Program-made: the position numbers and the translations under genes
In this document: piece by piece, positions 29,460-38,034 of the stretch
Numbering within the stretch: the stretch's first letter is position 1
Layout of the letters: every line of letters starts with the position of its first letter
DNA from: Devosia sp. Root413D1
GTDB taxonomy: Bacteria; Pseudomonadota; Alphaproteobacteria; Rhizobiales; Devosiaceae
Direction of reading: 5' to 3'
Assembly (NCBI RefSeq): GCF_001425235.1
Contig: NZ_LMEA01000011.1
Span: 496,001-560,000, forward strand
DNA: 64,000 nt
The notes under the pieces: model-generated
The model's database searches: none
Told to the model about the DNA's origin: nothing
Seen by the model: only the letters and a program-made list of their open reading frames with translations

Positions 29460-29629
29460 GCGGGTGTCCGGAACGTCCCCATTGTTCCGGCCTAGACCCG
29501 GTTGCACCCGCCACTATCGGCAGCCGGACGGTCCTTATGAGCAGGACATCGCCGCCAATTCGTATGTCCTGCGCCGAGCCCCAATTCGGCATTCTTATCG
29601 GCCGCCCCCGCCAGGCGGCCGATTTTTTG
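29460..29629 (+). ncRNA. Candidate structured RNA or tdk leader ending in a terminator
   Basis: In the 328-base gap before tdk a series of strong stems occurs. GCGGGTG (29460) can close with CACCCGC (near 29504) around CCGGAAC/GTTCCGG. Next comes GCAGGACAT/ATGTCCTGC (near 29541-29572), then CCGA/TCGG. Finally there is an intrinsic terminator, ATCGGCCGCC / GGCGGCCGAT followed by TTTTTG (29597-29629). It could be an independent small RNA of about 170 bases or an attenuator leader of tdk. The start is uncertain and no clear promoter was seen. Confidence 0.45.
29597..29629 (+). terminator. Intrinsic terminator upstream of tdk
   Basis: Perfect 10-bp stem ATCGGCCGCC / GGCGGCCGAT, 7-base loop, then TTTTTG. 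It ends 57 bases before the thymidine kinase start. Confidence 0.88.
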
Positions 29630-29685
29630 TTGAGAGCGACCGATTGGCCTCGCCGCCGCCCCTCGCCTGCGGCATGAACAGCCGC

Positions 29686-30285
29686 ATGGCCAAGCTCTAC
29701 TTCTCCTACTCGGCGATGAACGCCGGCAAGTCGACCCTGCTGCTGCAGGCATCCTACAACTATGTCGAGCGCGGCATGCGCACGCTACTGTTCACTTCCT
29801 CGCTCTATGCCGAAGGCGATGTCGGCCGCATCACCTCGCGGCTCGGCATTTCCGCCGATGCCGAAATGTTCAATGGCGAGGACGACCTGTTCCAGCGCGT
29901 CAACGATCACCTGCAGGAATCGAAGGTCGATTGCGTCTTCGTCGACGAGGCGCAGTTCCTTACTACCGACCAGGTCTGGCAGCTCGCCCGCGTCGCCGAC
30001 CGGCTCGATGTGCCGGTGATGTGCTATGGCCTCAGGACCGATTTCCAGGGCAAGCTGTTTCCCGGCTCCTCGGAGCTCCTCGCCGTCGCCGACGAGCTGC
30101 GCGAAGTCCGCACTATCTGCTTTTGCGGCCGCAAGGCCACCATGGTGGTGCGCCGCGACACCGAAGGCGGCGCGCTCACCGAGGGCAACCAGGTGTCGAT
30201 CGAGAAATCGGTCTACGTCTCGCTCTGCCGCCGGCACTGGGAAGAAGAAATCGGCCGCTGGCCGCCGAAAGGACCTCGCGCATGA
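29686..30285 (+). CDS. tdk: Thymidine kinase (type II)
   Basis: A 199-residue type II thymidine kinase that phosphorylates thymidine with ATP in the salvage pathway. The P-loop is in MAKLYFSYSAMNAGKSTLLL, the Mg-binding DE is in CVFVDEAQFL, the lasso region follows GLRTDFQGKLFPGS, and zinc-ligand cysteines are in TICFCGRKA and SLCRRHW. The ATG at 29686 gives the family-typical MAKLYF start; an ATG four codons earlier (29674) is possible. The stop overlaps the next start (ATGA). Confidence 0.95.
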   Translation: MAKLYFSYSAMNAGKSTLLLQASYNYVERGMRTLLFTSSLYAEGDVGRITSRLGISADAEMFNGEDDLFQRVNDHLQESKVDCVFVDEAQFLTTDQVWQLARVADRLDVPVMCYGLRTDFQGKLFPGSSELLAVADELREVRTICFCGRKATMVVRRDTEGGALTEGNQVSIEKSVYVSLCRRHWEEEIGRWPPKGPRA

Positions 30286-30674
30286 CCGACGCAGCCTCCA
30301 CCGCCGAGCCCAATGGTGCGCTGACCATCCGCACCCTCGCCATGCCGGCCGACACCAATCCGGCCGGTGACATCTTTGGCGGCTGGGTGCTGAGCCAGAT
30401 GGATATTGCCGGCTCGATCTGCGCCGTCGAGCGCGTGCAAGGCCGTGTCGCCACCGTGGCAGTCGAAGCCATGACTTTCATCGCGCCGGTCAAGGTCGGC
30501 GATGTGCTGTGCGTCTACACCACGATCGAGCGGGTCGGGAACACCTCGATCACCATCGCCATGGAGGCCTGGGCTCGCCGCAACCGGCTCGCCGACCGCG
30601 TGAAGGTCACCGAAGGGCGCTTCGTCTACGTCGCCCTCGACGACCAGGGCCAGAAGCGCGTCATCCCACGCTGA
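30282..30674 (+). CDS. yciA: Acyl-CoA thioesterase, hotdog fold (YciA-like)
   Basis: 130 residues of the acyl-CoA hydrolase hotdog family. The signature is DTNPAGDIFGGWVLSQMDIA with the catalytic Asp/Asn region, then TVAVEAMTFIAPVKVGDVLC. It hydrolyses short- to medium-chain acyl-CoAs in the cytoplasm. ATGA overlap with tdk makes it the second gene of a two-gene operon. AAAGGA lies upstream of the ATG. Confidence 0.9.
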   Translation: MTDAASTAEPNGALTIRTLAMPADTNPAGDIFGGWVLSQMDIAGSICAVERVQGRVATVAVEAMTFIAPVKVGDVLCVYTTIERVGNTSITIAMEAWARRNRLADRVKVTEGRFVYVALDDQGQKRVIPR

Positions 30675-30848
30675 ACCGACAGCCGTTCAGCACCCGTTCA
30701 GCACCACAATCGCAAAGCTTCACCTATCCCGTCCCGGGATGGGTGGCCTCTTCCCCGGGACGATGAGGGAGGCGCTGCGCGAGGGATTCCGCGCGGCGCC
30801 TTTCCGCCGCTGATCCTCTTCCATTCCGACCGGTCCGGCCCAAGACTC

Positions 30849-30914
30849 GATGCCCACCTCCCCCTTGACGGGAGCGGCAGCGACCTAGCGCAGCTCGGAG
30901 GGGGTGTGCGGAGC
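30849..30914. repeat. Family D repeat, single arm
   Basis: GATGCCCACCTCCCCCTTGA, then CGGGAGCGGCAGCGACCTAG and CGCAGCTCGGAGGGGGTGTG. Same module as at 25213 and 50941. It occupies part of the 361-base gap between the thioesterase and the first SH3/crystallin gene, where no other feature is seen. Confidence 0.7.
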
Positions 30915-31035
30915 CACAGTCTTTTGCGGCCGGTACCCCGCCAATTTTCCCCCACCCTGTTGCCGGCGCACCCTTCCAACCGTCATGCAGCGGCGCTACG
31001 CTTCGTCTCTGATTATTTGGTACGGGGCATTTTCG

Positions 31036-31605
31036 ATGAAGCAGTTGCTCGCCTGCCTGTCTGCACTAGCCCTTCTCGCTCTCGGCACGGCCGCCGCGAC
31101 CGCGGCGCCGGTGGGCTCGCCCGCCTGGTCGGTCCATCCGCTCATCCTGTTCGAAGGTCCAGGCAAGGCTTACGACGTCACCGGCGAGATCGAAGGTCAG
31201 GTCCGCATCTATGTCGATCGTTGCTCCAAGCGGTGGTGCCACGTCCATGCCGGACGCGCCGCCGGCTGGACCAGCCTCTACAACATCGCCTTCGGCAAGG
31301 TGATCCGTCACCCCTGGCAACTCGCCCCCATTCCCTACAACTGGGGCGGCCCCGGCACGGTCTGCCTCTATGAAGGCCACAACTTCACCGGCGCCTCGTT
31401 CTGCGCCAAGGCCGGCACCAGCGTCCGCGATTTCCTGCTGCTCGACACCGACAACCGCTACTCGTCGGTCCGTATCGAGGGCAACGTCTCGGTGGACCTC
31501 TGCCGCGACCGCGAGTTCCATAGCTATTGCGAACGCGTCAACGACAGCCGGACCAGCCTGCACGGCTTCCTCGACAACAATGTGAGTTCGATGCGGGTCT
31601 ATTGA
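31036..31605 (+). CDS. Secreted SH3-like plus beta/gamma-crystallin (peptidase inhibitor I36-type) protein 1
   Basis: 189 residues with a signal peptide (MKQLLACLSALALLALGTAA). An SH3b-like domain follows (residues about 30-75, with the usual RCSKRWCHVHAGRAAGWTS), and then a beta/gamma-crystallin or I36 domain (VCLYEGHNFTGASFCAKAGT to SSMRVY). Paired cysteines suggest disulfides outside the cytoplasm. The linker is short compared with its two downstream paralogues. The role may be envelope binding or protease inhibition; unproven. Confidence 0.8.
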   Translation: MKQLLACLSALALLALGTAAATAAPVGSPAWSVHPLILFEGPGKAYDVTGEIEGQVRIYVDRCSKRWCHVHAGRAAGWTSLYNIAFGKVIRHPWQLAPIPYNWGGPGTVCLYEGHNFTGASFCAKAGTSVRDFLLLDTDNRYSSVRIEGNVSVDLCRDREFHSYCERVNDSRTSLHGFLDNNVSSMRVY

Positions 31606-31632
31606 GTTTCGCCTGCCACGCTCAGTAACGAC

Positions 31633-31670
31633 CGGCCCGCTGCCTGCCCGGTGCGGGCCGTTTGTTTTGC
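31633..31670 (+). terminator. Probable intrinsic terminator
   Basis: CGGCCCGC / GCGGGCCG stem with a 12-base loop, followed by TTTGTTTTG. Confidence 0.7.
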
Positions 31671-31800
31671 AATTCAGTCGATTTCGCCTCGAATCGCGAA
31701 TACTGCTGTTTGTCGGCAGCGTTCGGCGCGCGGCACCTGATGCCCTGCTGATCTCGCGCCGCGGCACCGATCCCGGTGCCGTCAATCAGGGAACATCCTC

Positions 31801-32439
31801 ATGAAGCGTCTCCACCTCGTCGCCGCCGCAGCGCTGGCCGCGCTTGTCGGCCTTGCCGTCGCGCCTGCCTTCGCTGCGCCCAATGCCCACATGCTGCAGG
31901 ACTCCAACGTCCGCAAGACCGCCAACCCGAACTCGCCGGTGGTCAACTCGGTCGCAGCAGGCCAGCTCGTCACCGTGCTCGATTGCCAGGGCACCGTCTG
32001 CCTGATCCAGATCCCGGGCCCCGATGGCTGGGTGCGCCAGAACCGCCTCGGCGGGCTCAACAAGGGTAAGCCCGCGTCCAACGTGCCGTTCAGCTTCAGC
32101 TTCGGTGTCGGCGGCGACGGCAAGCCGTCGATCTCGATCGGCATCGGCAACCAGCCCAAGCCGCAGCCCCTGCCCGAGCCGGAAGAAGAAGACCAGGTCT
32201 GCTTCTACAAGAACGCCAATTTCAACGGCGCGAGCTTCTGCGTCGAGCCCGGCGACAGCGACGATGCGCTGGGCGGCAGCTGGAACGACTCGATCTCCTC
32301 GATCGAGGTGTTCGGCGATGCCGACGTGCTGGTCTGCCGCGATTTCGACCTCGAAGGCATCTGCGCCGACATCAGCTCGTCCAAGGCGTCGCTGCCCAAG
32401 CAGCTCAACAACGCCATCTCGTCCTACGAAGTTAACTGA
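31801..32439 (+). CDS. Secreted SH3-like plus beta/gamma-crystallin protein 2
   Basis: 212 residues: signal peptide (MKRLHLVAAAALAALVGLAV), SH3 domain (SNVRKTANPNSPVVNSVAAG through GPDGWVRQNRLGG), a Gly- and Pro-rich linker ending PLPEPEEEDQ, then a beta/gamma-crystallin domain (VCFYKNANFNGASFCVEPGD, WNDSISSIEVFGDADVLVCR). AGGGAA is 7 bases before the ATG. Same architecture as its neighbours. Flanked by its own terminator, so it is expressed independently. Confidence 0.85.
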   Translation: MKRLHLVAAAALAALVGLAVAPAFAAPNAHMLQDSNVRKTANPNSPVVNSVAAGQLVTVLDCQGTVCLIQIPGPDGWVRQNRLGGLNKGKPASNVPFSFSFGVGGDGKPSISIGIGNQPKPQPLPEPEEEDQVCFYKNANFNGASFCVEPGDSDDALGGSWNDSISSIEVFGDADVLVCRDFDLEGICADISSSKASLPKQLNNAISSYEVN

Positions 32440-32461
32440 CGCTTCACCATACTGAGAGCCG

Positions 32462-32498
32462 AACGCCGCCCAGGGGAGGAACTCCCGGGGCGGCGTTT
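32462..32498 (+). terminator. Intrinsic terminator after SH3/crystallin gene 2
   Basis: AACGCCGCCC / GGGCGGCGTT stem followed by a short T-run (TTTGCATTTT). Confidence 0.7.
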
Positions 32499-32611
32499 GC
32501 ATTTTAGGCGCAATCGACACGAATGCATGGAACTCCCTTGCGTTCGGGCCGTTTCGGCCTCGCGGCGACAATCGATAAATGCCCCAAAGCGTCACAAAGA
32601 GAGGACTATTC

Positions 32612-33274
32612 ATGCATCCCATCAAACTGGCAGGAGCCGCCACCGTGCTGCTCGGCTCGCTGTTCTTCGCCGGTGCGGCCAACGCCGCCGTCGCCACCAG
32701 CACTGTCAATGTTCGTGCCGCGCCGGTGAACGGCGCCGTGGTCGATGTGCTGCGCCCCGGCCAACAGGTCGAGATCGATCGCTGCTCCGGGGGCTGGTGC
32801 TACGTGATCAAGCAGGGTCCGGATGGCTGGGTCTCCGCCAGCTTCCTCAGCGACGACGATTCCGGCTTCGACGATGAGGACGATATCGATACCCGCGTCA
32901 TCGTTCCCGATCGTCCGGGCCCGAGCAGGCCGGATGTCGATGTAAGCATCGGCTTCGACGTCCCCGGCTTCAGCTTCCAGATCGGTTCGGGCGGCTTCGA
33001 CATGCGGCCCGGCCGTCCGGGTGGCAACCGCGACCGCGTCTGCTTCTACGAGAACACCAATTTCCGCGGCGACAGCTTCTGCGCCCGTCCAGGCGAGCGC
33101 CTCGCCCGTCTCGGCCGCTGGGACGATTCGATCCGCTCGATCGAAATCCGCGGCGATGCGCAGGCCCTGGTCTGCGAGCGCGCCAACTTCAACGGCCGCT
33201 GCATCGTGATCTCACGCAGCGTGCCGAACCTGCGCGGTGCCAACGACAATATCAGCTCGCTGCGCGTCCGCTGA
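32612..33274 (+). CDS. Secreted SH3-like plus beta/gamma-crystallin protein 3
   Basis: 220 residues: signal peptide (LAGAATVLLGSLFFAGAANA), SH3 domain (STVNVRAAPVNGAVVDVLRP to GPDGWVSASFL), an acidic then Pro/Asp-rich linker, and a beta/gamma-crystallin domain (VCFYENTNFRGDSFCARPGE, WDDSIRSIEIRGDAQALVCE). GAGGA sits 6 bases before the ATG at 32612; the frame extends 11 codons upstream but without a ribosome site. Third member of the tandem family. Confidence 0.85.
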   Translation: MHPIKLAGAATVLLGSLFFAGAANAAVATSTVNVRAAPVNGAVVDVLRPGQQVEIDRCSGGWCYVIKQGPDGWVSASFLSDDDSGFDDEDDIDTRVIVPDRPGPSRPDVDVSIGFDVPGFSFQIGSGGFDMRPGRPGGNRDRVCFYENTNFRGDSFCARPGERLARLGRWDDSIRSIEIRGDAQALVCERANFNGRCIVISRSVPNLRGANDNISSLRVR

Positions 33275-33297
33275 GCGCCGCCTGACTGAACACAAAG

Positions 33298-33331
33298 CGC
33301 CGCCCCGGCTTATTGCCCGGGGCGGCGTTTT
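33298..33331 (+). terminator. Intrinsic terminator after SH3/crystallin gene 3
   Basis: Perfect 11-bp stem CGCCGCCCCGG / CCGGGGCGGCG followed by TTTTGCTT. Confidence 0.88.
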
Positions 33332-33342
33332 GCTTCTTGCAC

Positions 33343-34170
33343 CTAGCGCCGGAAGATCGCGTCGAGCAACTGTCGCTCGATCCGCGCCAGGTCCTCGGCG
33401 CCCCGCAACCGCGGACGCTCGTGCTCGACCAGGATGTCGAGCACGATATGCCCCTCGTCGAGGACGATCACCCGGTCGGCCAGCGCCACCGCCTCGCCGA
33501 CATCGTGGGTGACGAACAGCGCGGTAAACCCCTGCTCCCGCCACACCCGCTCGACCAGCCCCTGCATGGTGATGCGGGTCAGCGCATCGAGCGCTCCGAG
33601 CGGCTCATCGAGCGCCAGGAAATCCGGCCGGCTGACCAGCGCACGCGCCAGCGCCACACGCTGCCGCTGCCCGCCGGAGAGTTGCGCCGGCCAGTCGCCA
33701 GCCTTCTCGTCGAGCTGCACCTCGCGCAGTGCCGCCAGCGACTTCTCCTTGGCCGGGCGGCCGCCCTGGCCCGGCCCCAGGCCCACCGCGACATTGCCGG
33801 CGACGCGCTCCCACGGCAGCAGCCGCGGCTCCTGGAACACGATCCGGGCATTCGGCGTCACTGCCTCGCCGCCCGGACCGGTGAAGGTGATGCGCCCGCC
33901 GGTCGGCTCGTCGAGACCGGTGAGCAGCCGCAGCAACGTGCTCTTGCCGCAGCCGCTCTTACCGACGATGGCGAGGAACTGCCCTGCGGGCACCTCGAGA
34001 TCGAGCTGGCGCAGCACCGGCACGCTGCCGAACGACTTATCCAGCCCCTCGATGCGGATGCCCACCGCACTGCCGCGCTCTGCCGTGGGCGCCGGTGCCT
34101 GCGGACCGTACTCCGGCTCGATCCCCTTGCCCCAGGCGTTGAACTTGCGGGCCTGCTGAATCTGGCTCAT
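33343..34170 (-). CDS. ssuB: Aliphatic sulfonate ABC transporter, ATP-binding protein
   Basis: 275 residues. Walker A GKSGCGKST, signature LSGGQRQRVALARAL, Walker B LALDEPLGALD and the switch histidine in FVTHDVGEA identify an ABC ATPase; the Q-loop VFQEPRLLPW is typical of SsuB/TauB. It energises sulfonate import with SsuA and SsuC. AAAGGGTG lies 5 bases before the ATG at 34170. Last gene of the five-gene minus-strand operon. Confidence 0.93.
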   Translation of the reverse strand: MSQIQQARKFNAWGKGIEPEYGPQAPAPTAERGSAVGIRIEGLDKSFGSVPVLRQLDLEVPAGQFLAIVGKSGCGKSTLLRLLTGLDEPTGGRITFTGPGGEAVTPNARIVFQEPRLLPWERVAGNVAVGLGPGQGGRPAKEKSLAALREVQLDEKAGDWPAQLSGGQRQRVALARALVSRPDFLALDEPLGALDALTRITMQGLVERVWREQGFTALFVTHDVGEAVALADRVIVLDEGHIVLDILVEHERPRLRGAEDLARIERQLLDAIFRR

Positions 34171-34174
34171 CGGA

Positions 34175-35026
34175 TCACCCTTTCGCCGGCGTTTGGAACG
34201 CCGGGTGCCATTGCAGTGTCCGCCGTTCGAGGAACCGCGCCGTCGCATCGGCCAGCTTGCCGAGCAGCGCGTAGATCACCAGCGCCAGCACCACGACATC
34301 GGTCATCATGAACTCGCGCGCCGAGTTGGCCATGTGCCCGATGCCTGAGGAGGCCGCCATGGTTTCGGCGACGATCAGCGTCAGCCACATGATGCCGAGC
34401 GAGAACCTCAGGCCCACGAAGATCGAGGGCAGCGCGCCTGGGAAGATCACCTTGCGGAACAAGGTCCAGCCGTTCATCCCATAGACCCGCCCCATCTCGA
34501 TCAGTTGCGGATCGACCGTCCGCACCCCGTGCAACGTGTTGAGATAGATCGGGAAGAACACCCCGAGCGAGGTGAGGAACAGCTTCGCCTCTTCGCCGAT
34601 GCCGAACCACAGGATCACCAGCGGGATCAGCGCCAGGTTGGGAATGGTGCGGATCATCTGCAGCGTCGTATCGGTCAGCCGGTGCGACAGGCTGGAAACA
34701 CCGTTGGCGATCCCCAGGAGGAAGCCGATCGAGCCGCCGACGAACAACCCCGACAGCGCCCGCTGCGCGCTGACCGCGATATTGACCCCGAGCTCGCCCG
34801 AAATCGTCTTGTCCCAGAAGGCCCGAAGCACATCCAGCGGCGCCGGCATCAGCCGGTTGCCGATCAGTCCCAGGCTCGACGCCGTCTGCCAGGCGACGAC
34901 GATGGCCACCGGCAGCAGCAGCGGCAGCGCACCGGCCAGCCGGGAAGAAATCCACCGTCCCGCCTGGCGCAGGTTTGGCCCGCCCGGCAAGGCGGCCGGT
35001 TTGGGAAGCTCGGCAACCAGCGTCAT
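34175..35026 (-). CDS. ssuC: Aliphatic sulfonate ABC transporter, permease
   Basis: 283 residues with about six membrane helices and the BPD-transport permease EAA loop (VYGMNGWTLFRKVIFPGALP). The N-terminal cytoplasmic stretch and LPVAIVVAWQTASSLGLI are typical of SsuC. It sits between ssuA and ssuB with only 4 bases to ssuB. AGGGAG lies upstream of the ATG. Confidence 0.93.
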   Translation of the reverse strand: MTLVAELPKPAALPGGPNLRQAGRWISSRLAGALPLLLPVAIVVAWQTASSLGLIGNRLMPAPLDVLRAFWDKTISGELGVNIAVSAQRALSGLFVGGSIGFLLGIANGVSSLSHRLTDTTLQMIRTIPNLALIPLVILWFGIGEEAKLFLTSLGVFFPIYLNTLHGVRTVDPQLIEMGRVYGMNGWTLFRKVIFPGALPSIFVGLRFSLGIMWLTLIVAETMAASSGIGHMANSAREFMMTDVVVLALVIYALLGKLADATARFLERRTLQWHPAFQTPAKG

Positions 35027-35100
35027 TTCGTGTCTCCCTGAAAGCGCGACAAATCAAAGGCCTCAGGCATTTCGTCGTTTCGGCGAAACGGCGGAATGCT

Positions 35101-36066
35101 CTAGAGCTCCGGCGCGTGCCAGAAGACCTCGGCGATCGAAAGCTTCCTGGGCAGGATCCCCAGCCCGAAGAACTCGTCGGCTAGCGCCTGCTGGTAGGTG
35201 AGGATGCTGTCGTCGAGCGGTTGGATGGCGCCGAGGTCGGCGCCCTTGCGGGTCAGCGCGATCTTCTGGATCGGTTCGGGCACCCCGGTCACCGCCGAGA
35301 TCTCGCCGACCGTGGCCTCGATATTGGCCTGCGCCGCCTTGCCGACCCTCGCCAGCTCGTCGATCACCTCGGCGAGGATGGTCGGGTTCTCCTTGGCGTA
35401 GCCGCCATTGGCCAGGTAGTAGCCCCAGGAGTCGACGATGCCTTCGGTCGTCACCAGCACGCGCGTATCCGGCGCCTGTTCGGCGATCGCATAATAGGGG
35501 TCCCAGATGATCCAGGCGTCGATCTGGTTGCTGGCGAAGGCCGGCGCCGCATCCGGCGGCCCCAGATCCAGCGCCTCGACATCGGCCGGCGTCAGCCCGA
35601 CCGTGCGCAGCGCCTTGACTGCAAAATTATGCGCACTGGAGCCGCGCTTGAACGCCACCTTCTTGTCCTTCAGGTCGGCGATCGACTGGATCGGCGAGTC
35701 CTTTTTGACGAGGATGGCTGAACCGGCGACGCTGCTCTTGCTGGCCGCCACATAGACCAGGTCGCCACCGGCAGCCTGGGCGAACAGCGGCGGGATGTCG
35801 CCGGTCGAGCCGAAATCGATCGCGTTGGCGCCCAGCGCCTCGAGCAGCGGCGGCCCCGAGGTGAACTCGGACCAGGTGATCTTGACGCCGCGCGCTTCGA
35901 GCCGCTTGTCGAGCGCCCCCGACGATTTGGCGAGCGCAAAGACCCCACCCTTCTGCCAACCGATGCGGAATTCCTTGGCGGTATCCTCGGCCCGTGCCAC
36001 GCCGGGCACGAGGCTCAGCGCCGACGCCGCGGCGAATAGCTTCAGTGTCGATCTGCGATCGATCAT
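35101..36066 (-). CDS. ssuA: Aliphatic sulfonate ABC transporter, substrate-binding protein
   Basis: 321 residues beginning with a Tat/Sec-like signal (MIDRRSTLKLFAAASALSLV), followed by an NMT1/SsuA-like binding protein fold (FRIGWQKGGVFALAKSSGAL, VTWSEF-type segment KITWSEFTSGPPLLEAL, AWIIWDPYYAIAEQ). It captures sulfonates or related organosulfur compounds in the periplasm. GGAG is 6 bases before the ATG at 36066; an ATG four codons upstream overlaps that site. Confidence 0.92.
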   Translation of the reverse strand: MIDRRSTLKLFAAASALSLVPGVARAEDTAKEFRIGWQKGGVFALAKSSGALDKRLEARGVKITWSEFTSGPPLLEALGANAIDFGSTGDIPPLFAQAAGGDLVYVAASKSSVAGSAILVKKDSPIQSIADLKDKKVAFKRGSSAHNFAVKALRTVGLTPADVEALDLGPPDAAPAFASNQIDAWIIWDPYYAIAEQAPDTRVLVTTEGIVDSWGYYLANGGYAKENPTILAEVIDELARVGKAAQANIEATVGEISAVTGVPEPIQKIALTRKGADLGAIQPLDDSILTYQQALADEFFGLGILPRKLSIAEVFWHAPEL

Positions 36067-36094
36067 CGTCGTCTCCATCAGAAACAGGTTGAAA

Positions 36095-36667
36095 TCAGGC
36101 GATGGCGCGCTGCGGCTCGGCCGCCTCGACGCGCTTGCCCTGCAGCCGCCAGTCGAGTTCCTCGGCCGCCCGTTCGATCCCCTTCAGCAGGCCGGGGCTA
36201 TGCGGCTGGTAGTCGGCGAAATCCGGCTCGCTGGCATAGATGCCGGTAGCGATGATGTCGGCCGAAAAGAATGCGAATAGCGGCCTCAGCCCGTGGTCGA
36301 TCGCCAGCGCGTGCCGCTCGCTGCCGCCGGTTGCCGAAAGCACGATCGGCTTGCCCTTCAGCGCCTTGGGCTCGATCAGGTCGAACAGGTGCTTGAACAG
36401 CCCGGCATAGGTGCCTTTGTAGATCGGCGAGCCGACCACCAGCGCGTCCGCGGCGGTGATCGTTGCGATCAGCTGCGCGAGATCGGCCGGCGCCGAGCGC
36501 GGATCGAGGGTCGAGCCCAGCGAGGGCTGGATCTCCTGCAGATCGAAGATCGAGACCTTAGCTCCCGAACGCTGCGCCGCCGCATCGGCGATCGCTTCCA
36601 CCAGGTTGCGCGTCCGCGACGGTCGCGACGAGCTGCCGGCAAATCCGACAATATTCAGCCCGGCCAT
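36095..36667 (-). CDS. ssuE: NADPH-dependent FMN reductase (SsuE/MsuE type)
   Basis: 190 residues of the flavodoxin-like FMN reductase family: GFAGSSSRPSRTRNLVEAIA at the phosphate-binding loop and VVGSPIYKGTYAGLFKHLFD in the middle. It supplies reduced FMN to the adjacent monooxygenase so that the C-S bond of the imported compound can be cleaved. Its start overlaps the upstream stop (TGATG), indicating coupling. It may equally be called MsuE. Confidence 0.9.
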   Translation of the reverse strand: MAGLNIVGFAGSSSRPSRTRNLVEAIADAAAQRSGAKVSIFDLQEIQPSLGSTLDPRSAPADLAQLIATITAADALVVGSPIYKGTYAGLFKHLFDLIEPKALKGKPIVLSATGGSERHALAIDHGLRPLFAFFSADIIATGIYASEPDFADYQPHSPGLLKGIERAAEELDWRLQGKRVEAAEPQRAIA

Positions 36668-38034
36668 CAGGCGCTCCTCTGGGTCTGCGCCGCAGCGCGT
36701 TCGACGAAACGATTGACCGGCCGCGCGAGCCCGAGATTTTCCCTGAGCGTCGCGCCTTCATATTCGGTGCGGAACCAGCCGCGCCGCTGCAGCACCGGCA
36801 CCACCTGGTCGACGAAGTCGGTGAGCCCGGTGGGCAGCACCGGTGGCATGATGTTGAAGCCGTCAGCCGCCCCGCCGTGGAACCACTCTCCGATGGCGTC
36901 GGCCACCTGCTCGGGCGTTCCGACCACCGTCCGGTGGCCGCGCGCCGTGGCCAGTGACAAATAGAGTTCTCGCAGGCTGAGGCCGCGCGCCGCGAGGTCC
37001 GACACCAGCTTCAGCCGGCTCTTGTTGAGTTCGGTATTGGTGGGCAGCGGCGGCGCCTTGTCGTCGAGCGAGTAGCCCGACAGGTCGACCCCGACATAAT
37101 ATTGCTTGAGGATCGACCAGGCGATCGTCGGGTGCACCAGCGACTGGATGAACTCGTAGTTCTCCTGCGCCTCTTTCTCCGTTCCACCCAGCACCGCGAA
37201 GATGCCCGGCATGATCAGCAGTTGTTCCGGCCGGCGGCCGAATTTGGCGAGCCGCCCCTTGATGTCGGAATAGAACTCCTGGGCATCTTCCAGCGTCTGG
37301 TTGGCGGTGAAGATCACCTCGGCGGTGCGCGCCGCCAGTTCCCGACCCGGCTCCGAGGCGCCGGCCTGCACCACCACCGGTCGGCCCTGCGGTGAACGGG
37401 CGACGTTCAGCGGCCCGGCGACATCGAAGAACTTGCCGTGGTGATTGACCTTGTGGACCTTGTCGGGGTCGAGAAAGATCCCGCTCGCTTTGTCGCGGAT
37501 CAGCGCATCATCCTCGTAGGAGTCCCACAGGTCGAGCACCAGATCGACGACTTCCTCGGCCCGCTGGTAGCGGTTGGCATGCGCCGGATGGCCAGCAATC
37601 GAGAAGTTCTTCGACACGTCGGCGCCGGTCGTCACCACGTTCCATGCGGCGCGGCCTTTCGAGATATGGTCGAGCGAGGCGAATTTGCGGGCGAGGAGAT
37701 AGGGATCCTCATAGGTGGTCGACGCCGTTGCGACGAAGCCGATCCGCTCGGTCACCTGCGACAGCGCCGACCACAGCGTCACCGGCTCGAAATGCGCCGA
37801 ATGGCTGACCCGGCTGCGCGTCTCGGCGTCCTTGTCGCCATCCCAGCCGGCCGGACTATCGGCAACGAACACCAGGTCGAACTTGCCGCGCTCGGCCGTC
37901 TCGGCGAGGCCGCGATAGTGGTCGATGCTGTGTCCGGCATCGGCGTCCGAATCCGGGTGCCGCCAGGCCGCGATATGATGCCCGGTCGCCATGATGAAGG
38001 CGCCGAGCTTGAGCTGTCTGTCCTCGGTGGTCAT
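36667..38034 (-). CDS. FMN-dependent monooxygenase, NtaA/SnaA/DszA family
   Basis: 455 residues of the luciferase-like (LLM) class. The family start LKLGAFIMATGHHIAAWRHP and the motifs FVADSPAGWDGD, STTYEDPYLLARKFASLDHI and SKGRAAWNVVTT match the NtaA/SnaA/SoxA/DszA group, which is larger than SsuD (about 380). With reduced FMN from the next gene and SsuABC behind it, it probably desulfurises an imported organosulfur compound. First gene of the operon; AT-rich DNA just upstream (near 38086-38105) probably holds the promoter. No clear ribosome site. Confidence 0.88.
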   Translation of the reverse strand: MTTEDRQLKLGAFIMATGHHIAAWRHPDSDADAGHSIDHYRGLAETAERGKFDLVFVADSPAGWDGDKDAETRSRVSHSAHFEPVTLWSALSQVTERIGFVATASTTYEDPYLLARKFASLDHISKGRAAWNVVTTGADVSKNFSIAGHPAHANRYQRAEEVVDLVLDLWDSYEDDALIRDKASGIFLDPDKVHKVNHHGKFFDVAGPLNVARSPQGRPVVVQAGASEPGRELAARTAEVIFTANQTLEDAQEFYSDIKGRLAKFGRRPEQLLIMPGIFAVLGGTEKEAQENYEFIQSLVHPTIAWSILKQYYVGVDLSGYSLDDKAPPLPTNTELNKSRLKLVSDLAARGLSLRELYLSLATARGHRTVVGTPEQVADAIGEWFHGGAADGFNIMPPVLPTGLTDFVDQVVPVLQRRGWFRTEYEGATLRENLGLARPVNRFVERAAAQTQRSA

